Assembly: GCA_008694505.1 (NCBI GenBank)
Contig: VZDJ01000101.1
Coordinates: forward strand, 1,019,689 to 1,083,688
DNA: 64,000 bases
Reading direction: 5' to 3'
DNA from: Cyanoderma ruficeps
Taxonomy: Eukaryota > Chordata > Aves > Passeriformes > Timaliidae
The notes under the pieces are model-generated. The model ran no database searches. It had not been told where the DNA came from and was given only the letters and a program-made list of their open reading frames with translations. Shown here piece after piece: positions 10,041 through 22,362 of this stretch. Both the position numbers and the translations under genes were made by a program. How positions within the stretch are numbered: position 1 is the stretch's first letter; each line of letters starts with the position of its first letter.

Positions 10041-12059
10041 AGAAGTCACCAACACCAATGGACCCCATCCCCTTCAAAAGTGTTTTCCCAGGGGGAAAAG
10101 TAAAATGGTTTTTAAGTCATTGCTTTTCCAGAAGACCACATGATGCAGAGATGGGAATGATCCCAGATCTACAGAGGTTAGCTGCACCTGGGATGGAAGA
10201 TGGTAAGAGGGAATAAAACCTTTGAGTATTCTAGTAAGTCCAAAATATCCGTCAAACTTGTCTTTTTGATCCAAACATAATGAAATATTAGGAGACCAGT
10301 GTGTGGTGTCTGTCTGTTTCTGGCACTTTTTTCTCCTCAAAAGTCTCTAACATTCTACATTGGAAAAATAAGTTGCTTTATTAATAATCTGAACTGGGTC
10401 TTAATTGGATATCTCCATTGTTTGTGGTTTCTTTCTTTTTTAATGTGGAAGTTGGTCAGGGAAAATGGAAAGAGTTAAAACTCTAAAGGATGAATTTGGA
10501 ATCCATAATCTGAAAATTTTACATCATTTACTCCAATGAGATTACTTCTTTAGGTTTTATGGAAGATGATGGAAAGAAGAGATCAGGACACTTTCTCAAA
10601 GAAACATTGTTTGGTTTTGCTTTACACAAAAGACATATTTTTGACTTAGATATAAGCCTGACAATATAACAGTGTAAAAATAGTGTAAGGGGAAAACCAA
10701 TTGTATGGTAGTCAAGTTAGACACATTTAAGCATGCATTACTCTGATGACATGCCATTCTTAAAAAAACAGTAACATAAGGGCTGGGAATAGCTTCTACT
10801 GTTAATTCTGTTCTTGGTTGTGGAGATTTTTCTTTTATACTAAGTTAGAACTCACCACCATCACTCAAAATGTAAATTCTTCAGCAGAGAGAAGAAGGCA
10901 TGGTAGATCTCACTAAAGGATACCTATTCAGTCCACCATGTCAATAACCATAGAATTTTCATGGGGTAGGAGATGATGTGGGATTGCAATCACTTCAGAT
11001 TTGGAAATGTTTTTAGTGACAGGCACCATAAGTGCTTTAGTTTAAAAAAAAACTATAGATTTTATGACAGCTGGAGTATTGCATGTTGAAGGAGTGAAAC
11101 CACATAAAGAAGTTTGCAGTTCAAACTTTCATTGTTAAAAAACAGCAAAAAATGACACTATGGTTCTCTCAAGAGAAAGTACATACAAAGTGTCACAAAT
11201 CCTCTTTTTATCTAATACAGTGGATGAGAAAGAAGGTGGAACGTGAGATCTGTGAAGGTCTTCTACTAAAATTTTGGCGGGAGAGAGGAGCAGACCCTGT
11301 ATTTTCAGGAGAGAGACAATTTTGTTGTATCCTTTATAAGAACTTTCAGCAAGAGAGGAGAGAGGTTTTTTAGTGCCAGAGAAAATTTTACACATTGCAG
11401 GAGTGAGGAAGTAATTTTTAACTGACTGAGAATAAGTACAAGCAAAAAAAAAGGGAGGGCTATTTTTTACAATAAATGCTATAGCTTCTCTTGTAAAGGC
11501 ACACTGGCAAATTGAAAATAACTGTATCCTGATGCTTCAGCTGCTGGGGAGCAGTAAAAGTGACTGAAAAATATCCTCCATTGGAGGGGTTGCTGTCCTC
11601 TACTGCAAGGATGCCAAAAACACTTCTGTGTGGATCTCATCCCCCCAAGCCAAAACAAACAAACAAAAAAATAAATAAATTAGTCACAGACAAAGGATAG
11701 TTGTTGAATTGCCATTCCAAGCACACAGAGGGAATTGAAGGGAAGGAGAAGGGAGAGAAAATCCCTCCGTGTTTATGAGCAAACATCAAAGAAAATCTTC
11801 CAGAAATATGAAGACTTGAATAAGAGAGAAGGAAACAAAGCCTTGATAGGAAACTTGAAACAATTCAATAAACACCACTGTGTGCACCCATTCAGTGGGT
11901 TCAAGTTACACATTTACACAAGCGTGGGGTGGTTAAGTCCAGACGCCCTGTACATGTGAAGATGTGTCTTAGGAACTCAGCAAGTGTGCTAAATCTGCTC
12001 ATGAAAATTTGTTTTAATGTTTCCAGTTTTGCTAAAGAGAAGTCATGGACTCATCTTTT
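10041..12059. other. Unique AT-rich DNA, no gene recognised
   Basis: The overlapping frames at 11135-11395 (minus), 11152-11373 (plus) and 11735-11959 show no recognised family. There is a short (AAAC)/(AAAT) patch at about 11655-11680. Confidence 0.45.
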
Positions 12060-12330
12060 CATTCACTAGCACTTTGCTTAATTAATTTTAGATAGAGCAT
12101 TATTTTTATTGATTTTAGGCATTGTGCAAATTGGTTTTTATAGGACATTAACTAATTAAGAACTACAGCAGGTAGCGTGGTATAAACAATGTGTGTCTTG
12201 CCAGAATATGTCACATAAATTCATGAATAACCACATTAATGACAAAAGTAAATAATTGACTTAGCATGGCAGTCTTGCCTCGCGCATATGTATTTATTTA
12301 CCTGCATGTGTTCATATATATACGTGATGT
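12060..12330. promoter_or_regulatory. Candidate conserved non-coding element
   Basis: The block is repeat-free and non-coding, with clustered homeodomain cores (CTTAATTAATTTTAG, AACTAATTAAG, CACATTAATGAC, AAATAATTGAC) followed by a CpG pair in TTGCCTCGCGCATATG, rare for this AT-rich region. The texture suggests a developmental enhancer. This is an inference from motif density and no alignment was run. Confidence 0.25.
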
Positions 12331-13660
12331 TTCTCCAGCATATTTGTAAGCATATTTTCTATGCAGCCATTTCTTCCACTGAGCTTAATGAATTCAAAAT
12401 GTCCTTATCACACCTCTTCTCATAGACTGGAAAAACAGCAGTGACATTTTTCATTATTATATGTAACATACTGTATCAAGGTAAACAGTAAACTACAGAA
12501 GTTCATGGGACTGTGAGAAAAGACTGCAAATTTATAGTCTCTTTTTTTCGCTAATTAGCAAAACCTATGAATACAGGAGTGCCTGGATCATATCATCATC
12601 TGCAAATATGACACTGGAGAATGTGAGTTTTATTCCTGCTCATTAGAAGATTAGTTTTACTCCCACTTACATTCAACTTTATGCTATACAGAATAATAGA
12701 AAAATTACCCCTAACATGTAGTTTACCTCTTTTGCTTACAGATTATGATAGCTTAGGATTGAAATAAGACACTTTGGTTTTAGTTACTGAAATCCATTCT
12801 TTAGCTGAGAGGAAGGAAGGAACAAGCCATTCATCAGCACAAAAGAGCTGAATTTCATTGTTTTTCTTTGATCTGGTGTTATTAAACTCTTTCAAGGTTT
12901 TGTTGTTGTTGTTTTTCGTCAAACATATCAGCTCCAGAAAGGTTTCATAGTTTATATAGTTCAAGAGCTTAACAAATACTACTCTTCAATAAAATTAGTG
13001 GTTTGTAAATATTTCCAAGATATATTTATTGCACATCCTAAAAATAGTCTCTCTGCCCTTATTCAATGCAACTTAAATGAGTAGAGATTCACAGTCATAG
13101 TTTATGAAAGTAGTAATGATATTGATGTTATTCCTTCTAGTTTGCTCGAACATTTCTGAAATTTTGTTACTCTAGGTACTAAATCTAGCCACTGTGAGAT
13201 TGTAATTGCTGTCAATGGTTCACAAGTGTCCTCCACAAGGTGGAATTCCTTTCATCACCAGTTCCAGAGCTGCTCAGAACCCTGACTCTTGATTGAAGGA
13301 GGCTATAGTGACATTTTGCTTATACCTAATCCTCAAGTTTTGCTTCAAATTCTCACAGCAGGACTCCATCTGAAACGGCTACATTTGCCTGATTTTGTTA
13401 GAAACGCATGAGTCATCCTCCAGCATTGTGAAAATGGGCTTGATTTCTTTTGAGAACTTGTGACCATTTCGGTCCTTTCCTACAGATGTGGTCTGGGACA
13501 CAAGCTTGAAGGTTGAATGGAGATGAGTTTTCTCTGAAATGAGATCTCAATGGATATAATACAATTTGATTCACTGTGGATTTTAGTTCACATGTATCAC
13601 CTAATATCTATGCAATATCCAGTCATACAAAGTGCCATCACTGGGCTCCAATGCTTTATA
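12331..13660. other. Unique AT-rich DNA
   Basis: No gene or repeat family is recognised. There is a (GTT)n-like patch at about 12900-12915. Confidence 0.5.
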
Positions 13661-13715
13661 GTAAAACACACACACAAATTTATATATATGGGTACGCATA
13701 TGCATACATGTACAC
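13661..13715. repeat. Alternating purine-pyrimidine tract (CA/TA/CATG)
   Basis: ACACACACACAAATTTATATATATGG is followed by several ATGCATAC/ATGTACAC steps. Simple alternating purine-pyrimidine DNA of this kind is microsatellite-like. The overlapping frames 13550-13933 and 13576-13800 translate through it and are not supported as genes. Confidence 0.6.
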
Positions 13716-16700
13716 ATGGTTTTGTGGGCTTTTTCTTCACTTGCACGTGTCTGGTTGTTTCTTATGTTACAGGAACTGGAGAAATGTTCCATGCCCCTAG
13801 TGCAAAAGATGAATGTATGGTCATTGTGCTTGCTTGCTTCTGGCCAAAAGCCCTTACAAATTTTGTGACCAGTTTTGGGGATGTGTTACACACCATAAGG
13901 TTAAACCCATTATTAAAGAGCATTTCTCTGTGAGAATAAATCACTGCTTGATCTAGCTCTTATGCCACTTTTTCACTTGCTCTTTTACAGAGGTTTACAG
14001 TTTGATCCTAACTATTTGTCCAGACTCCTTCTGCAGAGAATGAAGGCCTTGCAGAGGGCAAGTTGTTCACCCTGTTTGAGACAGTAATCATAGAGTTGGG
14101 ATGAAGCAGCTTACAGTGGTATTGATCTGTCCCCATTAACTCTACGGGAAGTTTGCAGGACTGCTAAACACCTAATCTTTATACAATACTCTCAGAAATA
14201 CTGAATATCAGCCATTCATTATCTTCACAAGGGCTAGGATTAGACCTCCTGTAGTATTTTGTTGCTTTTGCCTTACTGAAATCAAAGAACATTAGGAATC
14301 TATGCACCCCTGTGGAACACTACTTGGGACTTTGGACTGTACTTGACACTCTTGACAAATCAGAGGAAGAGAGATCTTTTAAGTCAATTGTAGCCTTTGC
14401 TGCTTAGGAGACACATTAGAGAGACTTACACTGTTGAAATTTCCTGCATAGCTAGAACTCCTCACCTGTGAAATCATGCCTCCAAGCAGAGGAATTTCCC
14501 TGTTCATGGATGTCATCTCCAAACTGATTATGGCTTTGGGTCTGTCCAATTGCAGCTCCTTTGCTGGGGTTATTACAAGTCAGAGTAAACTGCGGTTTGA
14601 CCTTGCGGTATACTTACTTCCTCTGACAGAAAGAAAGAAAAGGAAGGAGCAAGATCTCCCAAGATAAGAAAAGAAAACTGAGACAATGAGTAGTCATTTT
14701 TGAGCAAGGCAAATTCCTTGTAGTAGGAACCTAGTATTGCATCAATAACTGTAGCTAAATAGAATGTGTAGAATAATGTATTAATTTATTTTTCAACATT
14801 CTCAGGGTTTTTTTAGAATGGACTTCAGATCTTTCCACTTAATATAAAAATATCAACCTAATATTTAGGAATAGAATTGTGAAACTGTGGCAATATCCAA
14901 TTTCCAGGTAATATACTAATTTCTGCTCTTTTAATGATTGTTTATCTTGAGATGAATATGCTTGAAATCACATTCAAGTCACAGCCTTTCTGTTTATTCT
15001 GATACATAGATTTGGTCTAGTCATCTATTTTGAACCAGACTTCTAATACTCAAATTATTACATTTTCATTTCCAAACACTTTCTAGCTTATCAACTCTCA
15101 AAATTATGTTGTGCACGTCAGAAGTGGAAATAGCAATCAATTAATGGCCTTACTAGTCTGCATGTAGTGTACAGGGAAATGGTTGTGAGAAATTTAACTC
15201 TGTTCTGGGTTATTCTAGATGGACCCCAGGTAAATTTTCCATGAATAATCATCCACAGTGGTTCACAAATTTAATTCTGACTGTGTTAATAACCCTGTTT
15301 TTCTAAAATTTGCCTAAAATAAGAGTGTACATTCAGATGGACACTTCAATTTTTGATTGCAGTTTGTAAAAGTTATTTGCTTATAATTATATTTGGCTGA
15401 ATTGAAATGCAAATCAATATACTTTCCCTTGTATCAAGATGACAAAGAAATTTTTAATGGTCTGAAGTGGCTTGTGTTGGAGATATCTTGTGTTTAAATG
15501 CAGTGTTCAAAAAGAGATGACAGACAATACTGACTTTTCACATCTTGAAAAATTATTGATGAAAAAGGGAAAGGAAAAAAGGAAGGATTAGGAGCCTTGA
15601 GATGATGAGTTAAATATTTGATACATGAAATATGTGGTGGCAGCAAGGTGTCCACTGTAAATGTCACTGTAAGAAAGACTTTTTTGATTTAAAAGTGAGA
15701 GATCAACAAGGGAAAAGGGCATTTTGATTTTAATAGCTTTAAAAAAGTACTTGAAAAAATGGCAATAAATGAAACCTGCATAAAATCTTTGGTCATTTAA
15801 AGGACCTTGTCAAATAGGTGAGCTCAGAGACTATGTCTATTTTGATAGAAGTGATAGAAAGATGAAAAACTCAAATACATCAAAGTAAAAGTCCACGAAG
15901 GGACTTGATTCCACATTCTCATCACTGATCTGGATGGAAGTAGCCTGCATAAGAATAAACCAAATGCAGGGAGAGTGGACTGCCACATTGTCACCAAAGG
16001 GCAATTGATTCATCTCTTACAGCATTGTTTGAGAAATTAGTCCTTAAATATTTAAAGTATTGATGGTGATCTGACTCTAATCTGTCTGTGCAAATATCTG
16101 GTGATAAAAGCAGGTTCACGTTTATCCCTCAGAGCTGTTGTCTTTCCATGGCACTACTGCTCACTTTAGGGTTGGTTCCATCTCACTGTACAAAGAATAC
16201 TGCTATACATTTTAAGACAGAGATGTTTCAAGCCAACTTTTGTATTTCTGGTTTGGATATCAGATTCCTACTACATGCTGTACGTGCTAAAACAGGAACA
16301 AAATGCCTCACAATGACATATTGCTGCAATTTAGTGCACTAAGTTAAAGGTAATGACAACGTGTTCATGGAACAATGTGATTTCATTGTCCTTAATCCCT
16401 CTCTTTTCCCTGTACCTTACTGGACAACTTTATTTCAGAGTCAGTTCAAATAGCTGCATGAACACTACCAATGCCTCTCTGCGAGCTATTGCCTGGATGA
16501 GTAATAAATAGTGAAGACAATTGGGAAGCAGAGCTGCCAGGAGAAGGCTGGACTGGTGCCCTGGGCTGATGAGGTTAGGTTGTTGCATATGCCTTGCTGG
16601 TATGCCCAGGAAAGGGCTGGGATGCCAAAAGGGAACACTCGTGGACATGAACCAGAAAAACCTTCTAAAAAATCTTGGAATCATTTAAGGCCCAGTAATT

Positions 16701-17050
16701 GGGCGTATTCTAACTTGGTTTCCTTCCAAGTGGGTTCTTCTCCAAATCTTTCTAGCTTGGAAATATTAATGGATTGTCCTTATTGCTGAGCAACACATTT
16801 TCCACAGAGAGCTGTTCCCGTTGTTTTAATACTTTTGCTTCACATTCATCCGCACAGGGTTGTTTTGGGAGTTGTTTTTTTTTGCCCACTTTTTGTGGCA
16901 AAGTCTAGCAAACAAGCATAGTATCTGGAAAAAAAAATGCTAACTTCATGCATTTTTTGAAAGTACTATTTAAATTGCAGACTTAATTAAACTTGGACAG
17001 ACAGCTCAGTTGATTTTTTTCATCTGTTTGTACAATAAAACTGTATTGTT
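13716..17050. other. Unique AT-rich DNA, no gene recognised
   Basis: A weak CR1-like phrase (CACCCCTGTGGAACACTACTTG) occurs near 14306 but does not extend. A somewhat GC-richer 16.4-16.8 kb stretch carries overlapping frames on both strands without recognised domains. Around 16960-17050 are homeodomain-like cores (ACTTAATTAAAC) and a TTGTTGTTG patch. Confidence 0.4.
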
Positions 17051-19019
17051 GTTGTTTGTAGCTATGTAAACTTTAAAATTAACAGCAGGATAAACACATG
17101 ATAATGCCTCTTCTCTGATCCTTGACCTTTGAGAATGAAGCTTGAGTAAATATATTCAGTTTTGTTCTGTTTTCAGGATGCCTGTGTCAGATGTTATACC
17201 CATGAAATATCTGACATAAATCAGAAATGTTTCTGTACAGCTAAGGCTAATAAACCATCACAGCTTTTAGATGGTGGGAAGTGAATAAGCTTTGCATGAA
17301 AGAAATTCAGACCAAAGACAAATCTCTGAGTAAATACCAAGGCACTTTGAACAGATAAACAGAAGAATTTAACTTTTCTGGAAAGTGTATCTTATCAAAT
17401 TATTGTTGGCAAATTAGTCATTATGTCTATTCAGTATCTACTGAGTGCTACTTTTCTCCTTTGACCTGCCCCCTTAGTGTCTTCTTTGCCACTCCATGCA
17501 GACAGATTACCCATCAGGGGACACAGAATTTATCTCACGCCATCCCTAACATATTTTTGATTATTATAGTAACAGTGAATCCACCAGACAACTTTTTTTA
17601 TCAAATCCACCAGACAAATATTTTATGAAATTGTGCACCAAATAAATGCCTGAAGTTTTTGCTCAGGTTTTCAATATTAACTAATTATTGTCTAATTTTA
17701 GGACTTAATTCAGGAATCCCATTTTACAGGAGCCCAAATTACAGCAAATGTTTACAGCATCACTAAAAATGGAGCAATATTTAGCTGCCTAATTACATAG
17801 TCATTTTGTTGTGATAACAACATTTAGGAACCCAAAGCACATGCAAAAAACCTCTGCAATGCTTGGCTAGTTATACTAGATAAAATTAATTATGCTAGAT
17901 AAAAGTAAAGTACCTGACTCCATCACCGTGCCTTACAGCCTGTAGGTTTTCTGGAAAGCTGGAGAAAATTTGTACATGTGAAAGCTTATATGCCAAGGGT
18001 GCCAGCAGGAAACTTTAGGCAGGACTGCATCTGAATTCATTACTTCCTCCAGACAGGTATTAGGCAGACAAATCATTAGGTGAGTTATTCTTTGGGGATG
18101 CCCATAGCACTGAGTGTTCTCCTGTGGTGCCAGACTGAGCAGTGTTAGGCAATAGCCCAGTTATTCATTCATTTGTAGTAAAAATGGAGTGCCTTTTTCC
18201 ATTTTCTTTCTCACCCCAAAGCATTTGAAACATAGTTTTTTTCCCACCAAAGAAGTTGGCATGGTGACTTGGAGTATTTTGGGAGGGACAACCAGCATTG
18301 TTACAGATGCAGGGACATTTACTAAGACAGTGACAGCATTCTTGGACTTAAACTTGTGTAATGGGAAAATAAGAGCAAGCTGCATGTGATAGAAGAAGCA
18401 AAACCTGCAGATTGTAATTTGGTTTTATTTTTGGTTTTGTTTTTTTTTTTTAAATTTCAGAATAGGAAAAGAGTTAAAAATAACAGACGCATCATGTTCT
18501 TAGCAAAAAAAAAAGGAAAAAAAGGAATGTGTGTCAGCATCATGTGGTAGGAAACTTTGAGGCAAAAAAGAGGTGGCAAGTTTTTGCCCATCTGGGAAGG
18601 AGAAGGAAAAGAAGTACTGTCATATCAGCAATTGCCAATGGTATTTTTAAAATGCCGTTATGGCAACATTTTTCTTCTGCAAACTCATCTGTTGAAAGAC
18701 TGGTTAATTTTTTTTCTTAAAAAGCAAAATGAAAAAAAAATAAATAAAGATGTTGCCAATTAGTCTGAGGGAGAAAGTGGAAGCAGAAAAGCCTGACTGA
18801 CATGTGGCCATCAAAAGGTCAGAAGTTTAGACCTTGCTCATGTTTTTATTATTTCTAATCCATCCTTAAACAGAATGAATGGCACATTTCAGAGGGAAAA
18901 TGAGTGAACTGAAGATTGATATTTCCCAACATATATTCCAAGCTGGAGAGCAAATAATTTCATCAGATAAATATAATTTCACAATGACAATGTTGTTATT
19001 ACTTTAAGAGCTCCAGACT
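17051..19019. other. Unique AT-rich DNA with small local duplications
   Basis: A 14-bp phrase AATCCACCAGACAA is repeated at 17578-17591 and 17604-17617. An 11-bp phrase CTAGATAAAA-type repeat lies at about 17876-17906. A poly-T occurs at about 18440-18451. No gene is recognised. Confidence 0.45.
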
Positions 19020-19830
19020 CTGTTAACAGGACCTTTCCTCTCCTGTTTCCCTTTTCCTTTGAACTGTTAATTAATCATTTTGAGCTCTCCTGCATTTAAT
19101 GTCCATCTTTGAAGCATATGGCCTAACACAAGTCTCTTTCAATTAGGTGAGAGGGGAAGGCAGGCTTGAAATAAAAACGTGAAATCAGCTACAAGCAGCT
19201 CTGTAATTAGCACTGGAGCTGGACTGCTCACTACAGCCCCTTGCCTCTCCATGTTGAAGCTGTGTCTGATACAAGATATAAAGATTAAAAGTAGGTCATA
19301 CAAATAACTCATAAATAGTTAATAGCTGTTTAGCTACTGCTTTAAGAAGCTGTTGGGAAAAGGGTTGGGGGAGAACAAACACAAACATTAATCTAAAGCA
19401 GCAAATAATCAATTGTCTCAAATGGTTCTAAATGGGCCACTGGACAGGAGGCCAATTAAAAGGGTAATTTTTAAAGGAGTACATTTCTGAAAAATGCAAG
19501 ATGAAACTCTCTTGGCTGAATAATTGCTAAGAAAAATGGCTTTATATGTGCAAAACCCAGGGAAAAAAAGAACAGGAATACATTTGATTTCTGGAAAAGC
19601 CAGTTTACATTGAACCCATTAATGTTCTTGGCTTGTTATTTAGTGGTCTGCTCTATTAATGAGTAACACAGAGAATGAAATGAGAAATATGACTGCCCTA
19701 CTGTTCTGCAAGAGAGAAAGTTAAAAGATAATCTATCATGAGCCATGAACATTCATTACAATTTCCTTCACCTATTGAATTTTAATTTTGTGATTAATAG
19801 TACTAATACTACTGAACATACGTGCCATAT
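19020..19830. promoter_or_regulatory. Candidate conserved non-coding cluster
   Basis: Repeat-free, non-coding sequence with many homeodomain and bHLH-like sites: GTTAATTAATCATTTTGAGC, TTTCAATTAGG, GTAATTAGCACTGG, AATAATCAATTGTC, CATTAATGTTC, CTATTAATGAG. The density extends over about 800 bp and looks like two or more enhancer-type modules (about 19040-19240 and 19310-19800). This is inferred from motif content only. Confidence 0.3.
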
Positions 19831-21019
19831 ATGCCGTAGATGACTGCATGAAGGATGGACTAGAAACTAAATACTCTGATCTACTCCTGCCTCTGCCACA
19901 GATTTCTCAGTCCCCTGACAAGACATACACTGGACATGAAGGAATTTTACTGCCAAATATGGAGAGGAGAAACCAGTAATATATATAATCGTGCACAAGC
20001 AAGCTGTGTTAAAATTTGGGAAGAGCTGACTACCTAGCTGTTACTGAAATTAAAAATTGGAAAGTGTCTGTAAAACAGAAACAGACATTTGCTACAGTGG
20101 GACTGAAATAGCTAATGAATTGTGCAGCTAAGTATTTCCAAAGTTTTTGCCTGATATCCAGAAGTTATCAACTAGTAAGGCATGGTGTAATTTAAAGCCA
20201 AGTTCATTCTGCAGCAATTTCCTTGATTACCTATGTCCTGAGCTTCTCCATCTGTAAGGCCAGTATTGCAAAACTTAACTCACTCCCTCACAAGTTTTCC
20301 TGAGGATTACTTAACTGTGAAGACATTAAATGCTGAATCAGTCCAAGTGGAAACTCTCCCCCTAAAATTTGTTAAGAGCTGCAAAAGCATTTTTACTTCC
20401 ACCCTTCCCAAACATAATGTGTACATATCTATCCTAGAAAGCTACACTGCGGGGAAAAATTTTTCTTCATGAAAATGTAGGGACACAGCAGGCTTAATCT
20501 ATAATCCCCCACTCAGCTCCAGAGAATGAAGTAGAAAATCTGTAGCTGATTAGAAGTTTTGGGGTTTTTTACACACATTCTGACCAGAGCCAGTATCTTA
20601 TCCAGATTTTTCCTCTAAGCAGTCTTCCATCTTAAACAAAGGAAAGAAGACTCTGATGAGAATCAGACTCTGTTGCAACAAATTCTTCTATTTTATTCCA
20701 ATGAATATCACATTGATTTTATTGTCTTATGTCTCTCTCCTTAGAGAAAGAGAAATTTCCCCCAGGTATTCTTGTTATCATCCTCTCTTATGAAGTCTTT
20801 GTCAATAATTGCACCATATTTTTCCTAATGTAACATGACACTATTAACTTTTTAGGATGAAATGAAGAGAATGCCCGAAGAGATACTGCATGTTTCTAAA
20901 AGATATTAAAATTGCTGCTGAATTACAGATATAACTATTTAGTTAATTGTCTTGGTGAAAAGAATAGCTCTGAAATTCTATCTTTTAGACAAGACAAAAC
21001 CAGCTGTTGCTACATGAAA
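19831..21019. other. Unique DNA, possible trace of an old MIR-like SINE
   Basis: 'CCTGAGCTTCTCCATCTGTAA' at about 20237-20257 resembles the MIR core 'CCTCAGTTTCCTCATCTGTAA'. Its flanks do not extend convincingly, so no separate element is called. Nothing else is recognised. Confidence 0.35.
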
Positions 21020-21700
21020 TCAAGGAAATTGCATATTTCTAAAACCACTGTGAGATAAGTGCCACTCAGAACAGGCGTAAAAGACTATTGTTTCTGGGTT
21101 TTGTAGCGGAGCTTGGGTTGGGCTTGGGGTTTGTATTTTTCTTTTTGTTTGGGTTTTGGTTTTTTTTCTGAGAGTAAACAGGGATTTTTCAAGTTTGGAG
21201 AAGAGACAGACGGGGGAGGATATGGCACACGTTTCGAAGCTGTGAAGATGGCTGATGAATCTCACAAGGTAAAACCTGGTAGGTGCTTTCACAGCCCAAG
21301 GGAGCTGAGACAAGCAAGAGCATTCCCTCTTCCTACTGTGGGCAGGGAACCTCCAGGAGTGAGATCTGCCACAGGTGTGTGAGGCAGACAGGAGAAGTAC
21401 ATTCAAACAGGACCCTTCAGCACAGACATTAAAGGGATGGGGCAGGGCAATATGATCCTTAACAGAGCAGACACGGATGCTGAGGGAGTGTCGGACAGTA
21501 GATTGCAGGAAACAATCAAGCTCCTGTGGAATGCTCAACAGTACTGCTGGAGACAGCATTGTGCAAGAGTTATGCAGATCAGCTCCGGTAGAGATTTCTC
21601 AAGTTCTTCTGTTCTTAAAAACATTTCACTTCATCCTTTAATAAACAAGATTCTGCTCTCTCTTGTAAAAGGCTTAACAACTCTCCACTGTGAAAAGGGT
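21020..21700. other. GC-richer patch of unknown origin, possibly a decayed LTR
   Basis: The patch contrasts with its AT-rich surroundings and carries open frames on both strands (minus 21020-21559, 179 codons; plus 21113-21382 and 21437-21703), none recognised. AATAAA at 21641-21646 is followed within 10 bases by a 40-bp segment that recurs exactly at 25969-26008. The order AATAAA then a short CT-rich, U5-like tract would suit an LTR 3' part on the plus strand. No TG...CA ends or target duplication could be identified, so this stays a suggestion. Confidence 0.3.
21652..21691 (+). repeat. 40-bp exact dispersed repeat, copy 1
   Basis: It begins TCTGCTCTCTCTTG and ends CTCTCCACTGT. It is identical over 40 bases to 25969-26008, in the same orientation, with different flanks on both sides. 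Confidence 0.9.
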
Positions 21701-22310
21701 TGAAAATACAAAGTTATATTTAGATATGGTGAGATGCGACAAACAAGATCAAGGGAAGCAGAGTATTGGAAAACATCACATGCATTTCTGATTTAGCTTC
21801 ACTCCGTTATAGATGTCTGGCTTTTGACCACAAAATTACAGCACAACCCTCTGGCATGGTAAGAATTTGCGCTCCTTGTCCAATGCTACCTGTTAATATG
21901 CAGAAGGTGTTAGCTACAGCATACTCTTAATTTTGTGTGAGAGGGAAGGACAGAGGCCAGACCACAGAAACAGCTGCTGCAGAAGCAGCCCAAACCCAGT
22001 GTGCTGGGTGGCATTTGTAACATAGCAGCCAGCCAGGTCACTTTCCTTCCTGTCAGCCTCACACACAGAGATTCCCTCAATGGTTCGGGAAGCACTCGAA
22101 CCTCAAGTATGCTTTATTATTCCCAGTCACATTATTTTGATGACCAGCCAGTAGATGCATATTCAATAAGCAAATTTGTCCAATTCTGGCATTGTTTGTG
22201 CTGGCATTTTGTATCAATGTTTTGTTTCAGGACACCAATCCTTTGATTATCGACTGTCAAAGCAGCACTGCATAGGTTCTATGGTAAATTCTATGCCATA
22301 TGAGTGTGAA
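21701..22310. other. Unique DNA
   Basis: No gene or repeat family is recognised. Confidence 0.5.
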
Positions 22311-22314
22311 TGAA

Positions 22315-22362
22315 CCTTCCCTTCCCTTCCCTTCCCTTCCCTTCCCTTNCCCCTTCCCTTTC
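22315..22362. repeat. (CCCTT)n microsatellite with one ambiguous base
   Basis: About nine pentamer units of CCTTC/CCCTT. The single N at 22349 lies inside the array, so array length may be mis-assembled. The Pro/Phe/Leu/Ser-rich frames across it are artefacts of the repeat. Confidence 0.95.

Noticed and set aside
14300..14345. CR1-like phrase CACCCCTGTGGAACACTACTTG
   Set aside because: The match does not extend on either side far enough to call an element.
19855..20260. MIR-like phrases (CTCTGCCACAG near 19895 and CTCCATCTGTAA near 20246)
   Set aside because: They are about 350 bp apart with no intervening match, so a single element is not supported.
21020..21559. 179-codon open frame on the minus strand
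   Set aside because: No recognised domain. It is overlapped by open frames on the other strand, in a GC-richer patch that may be repeat-derived.
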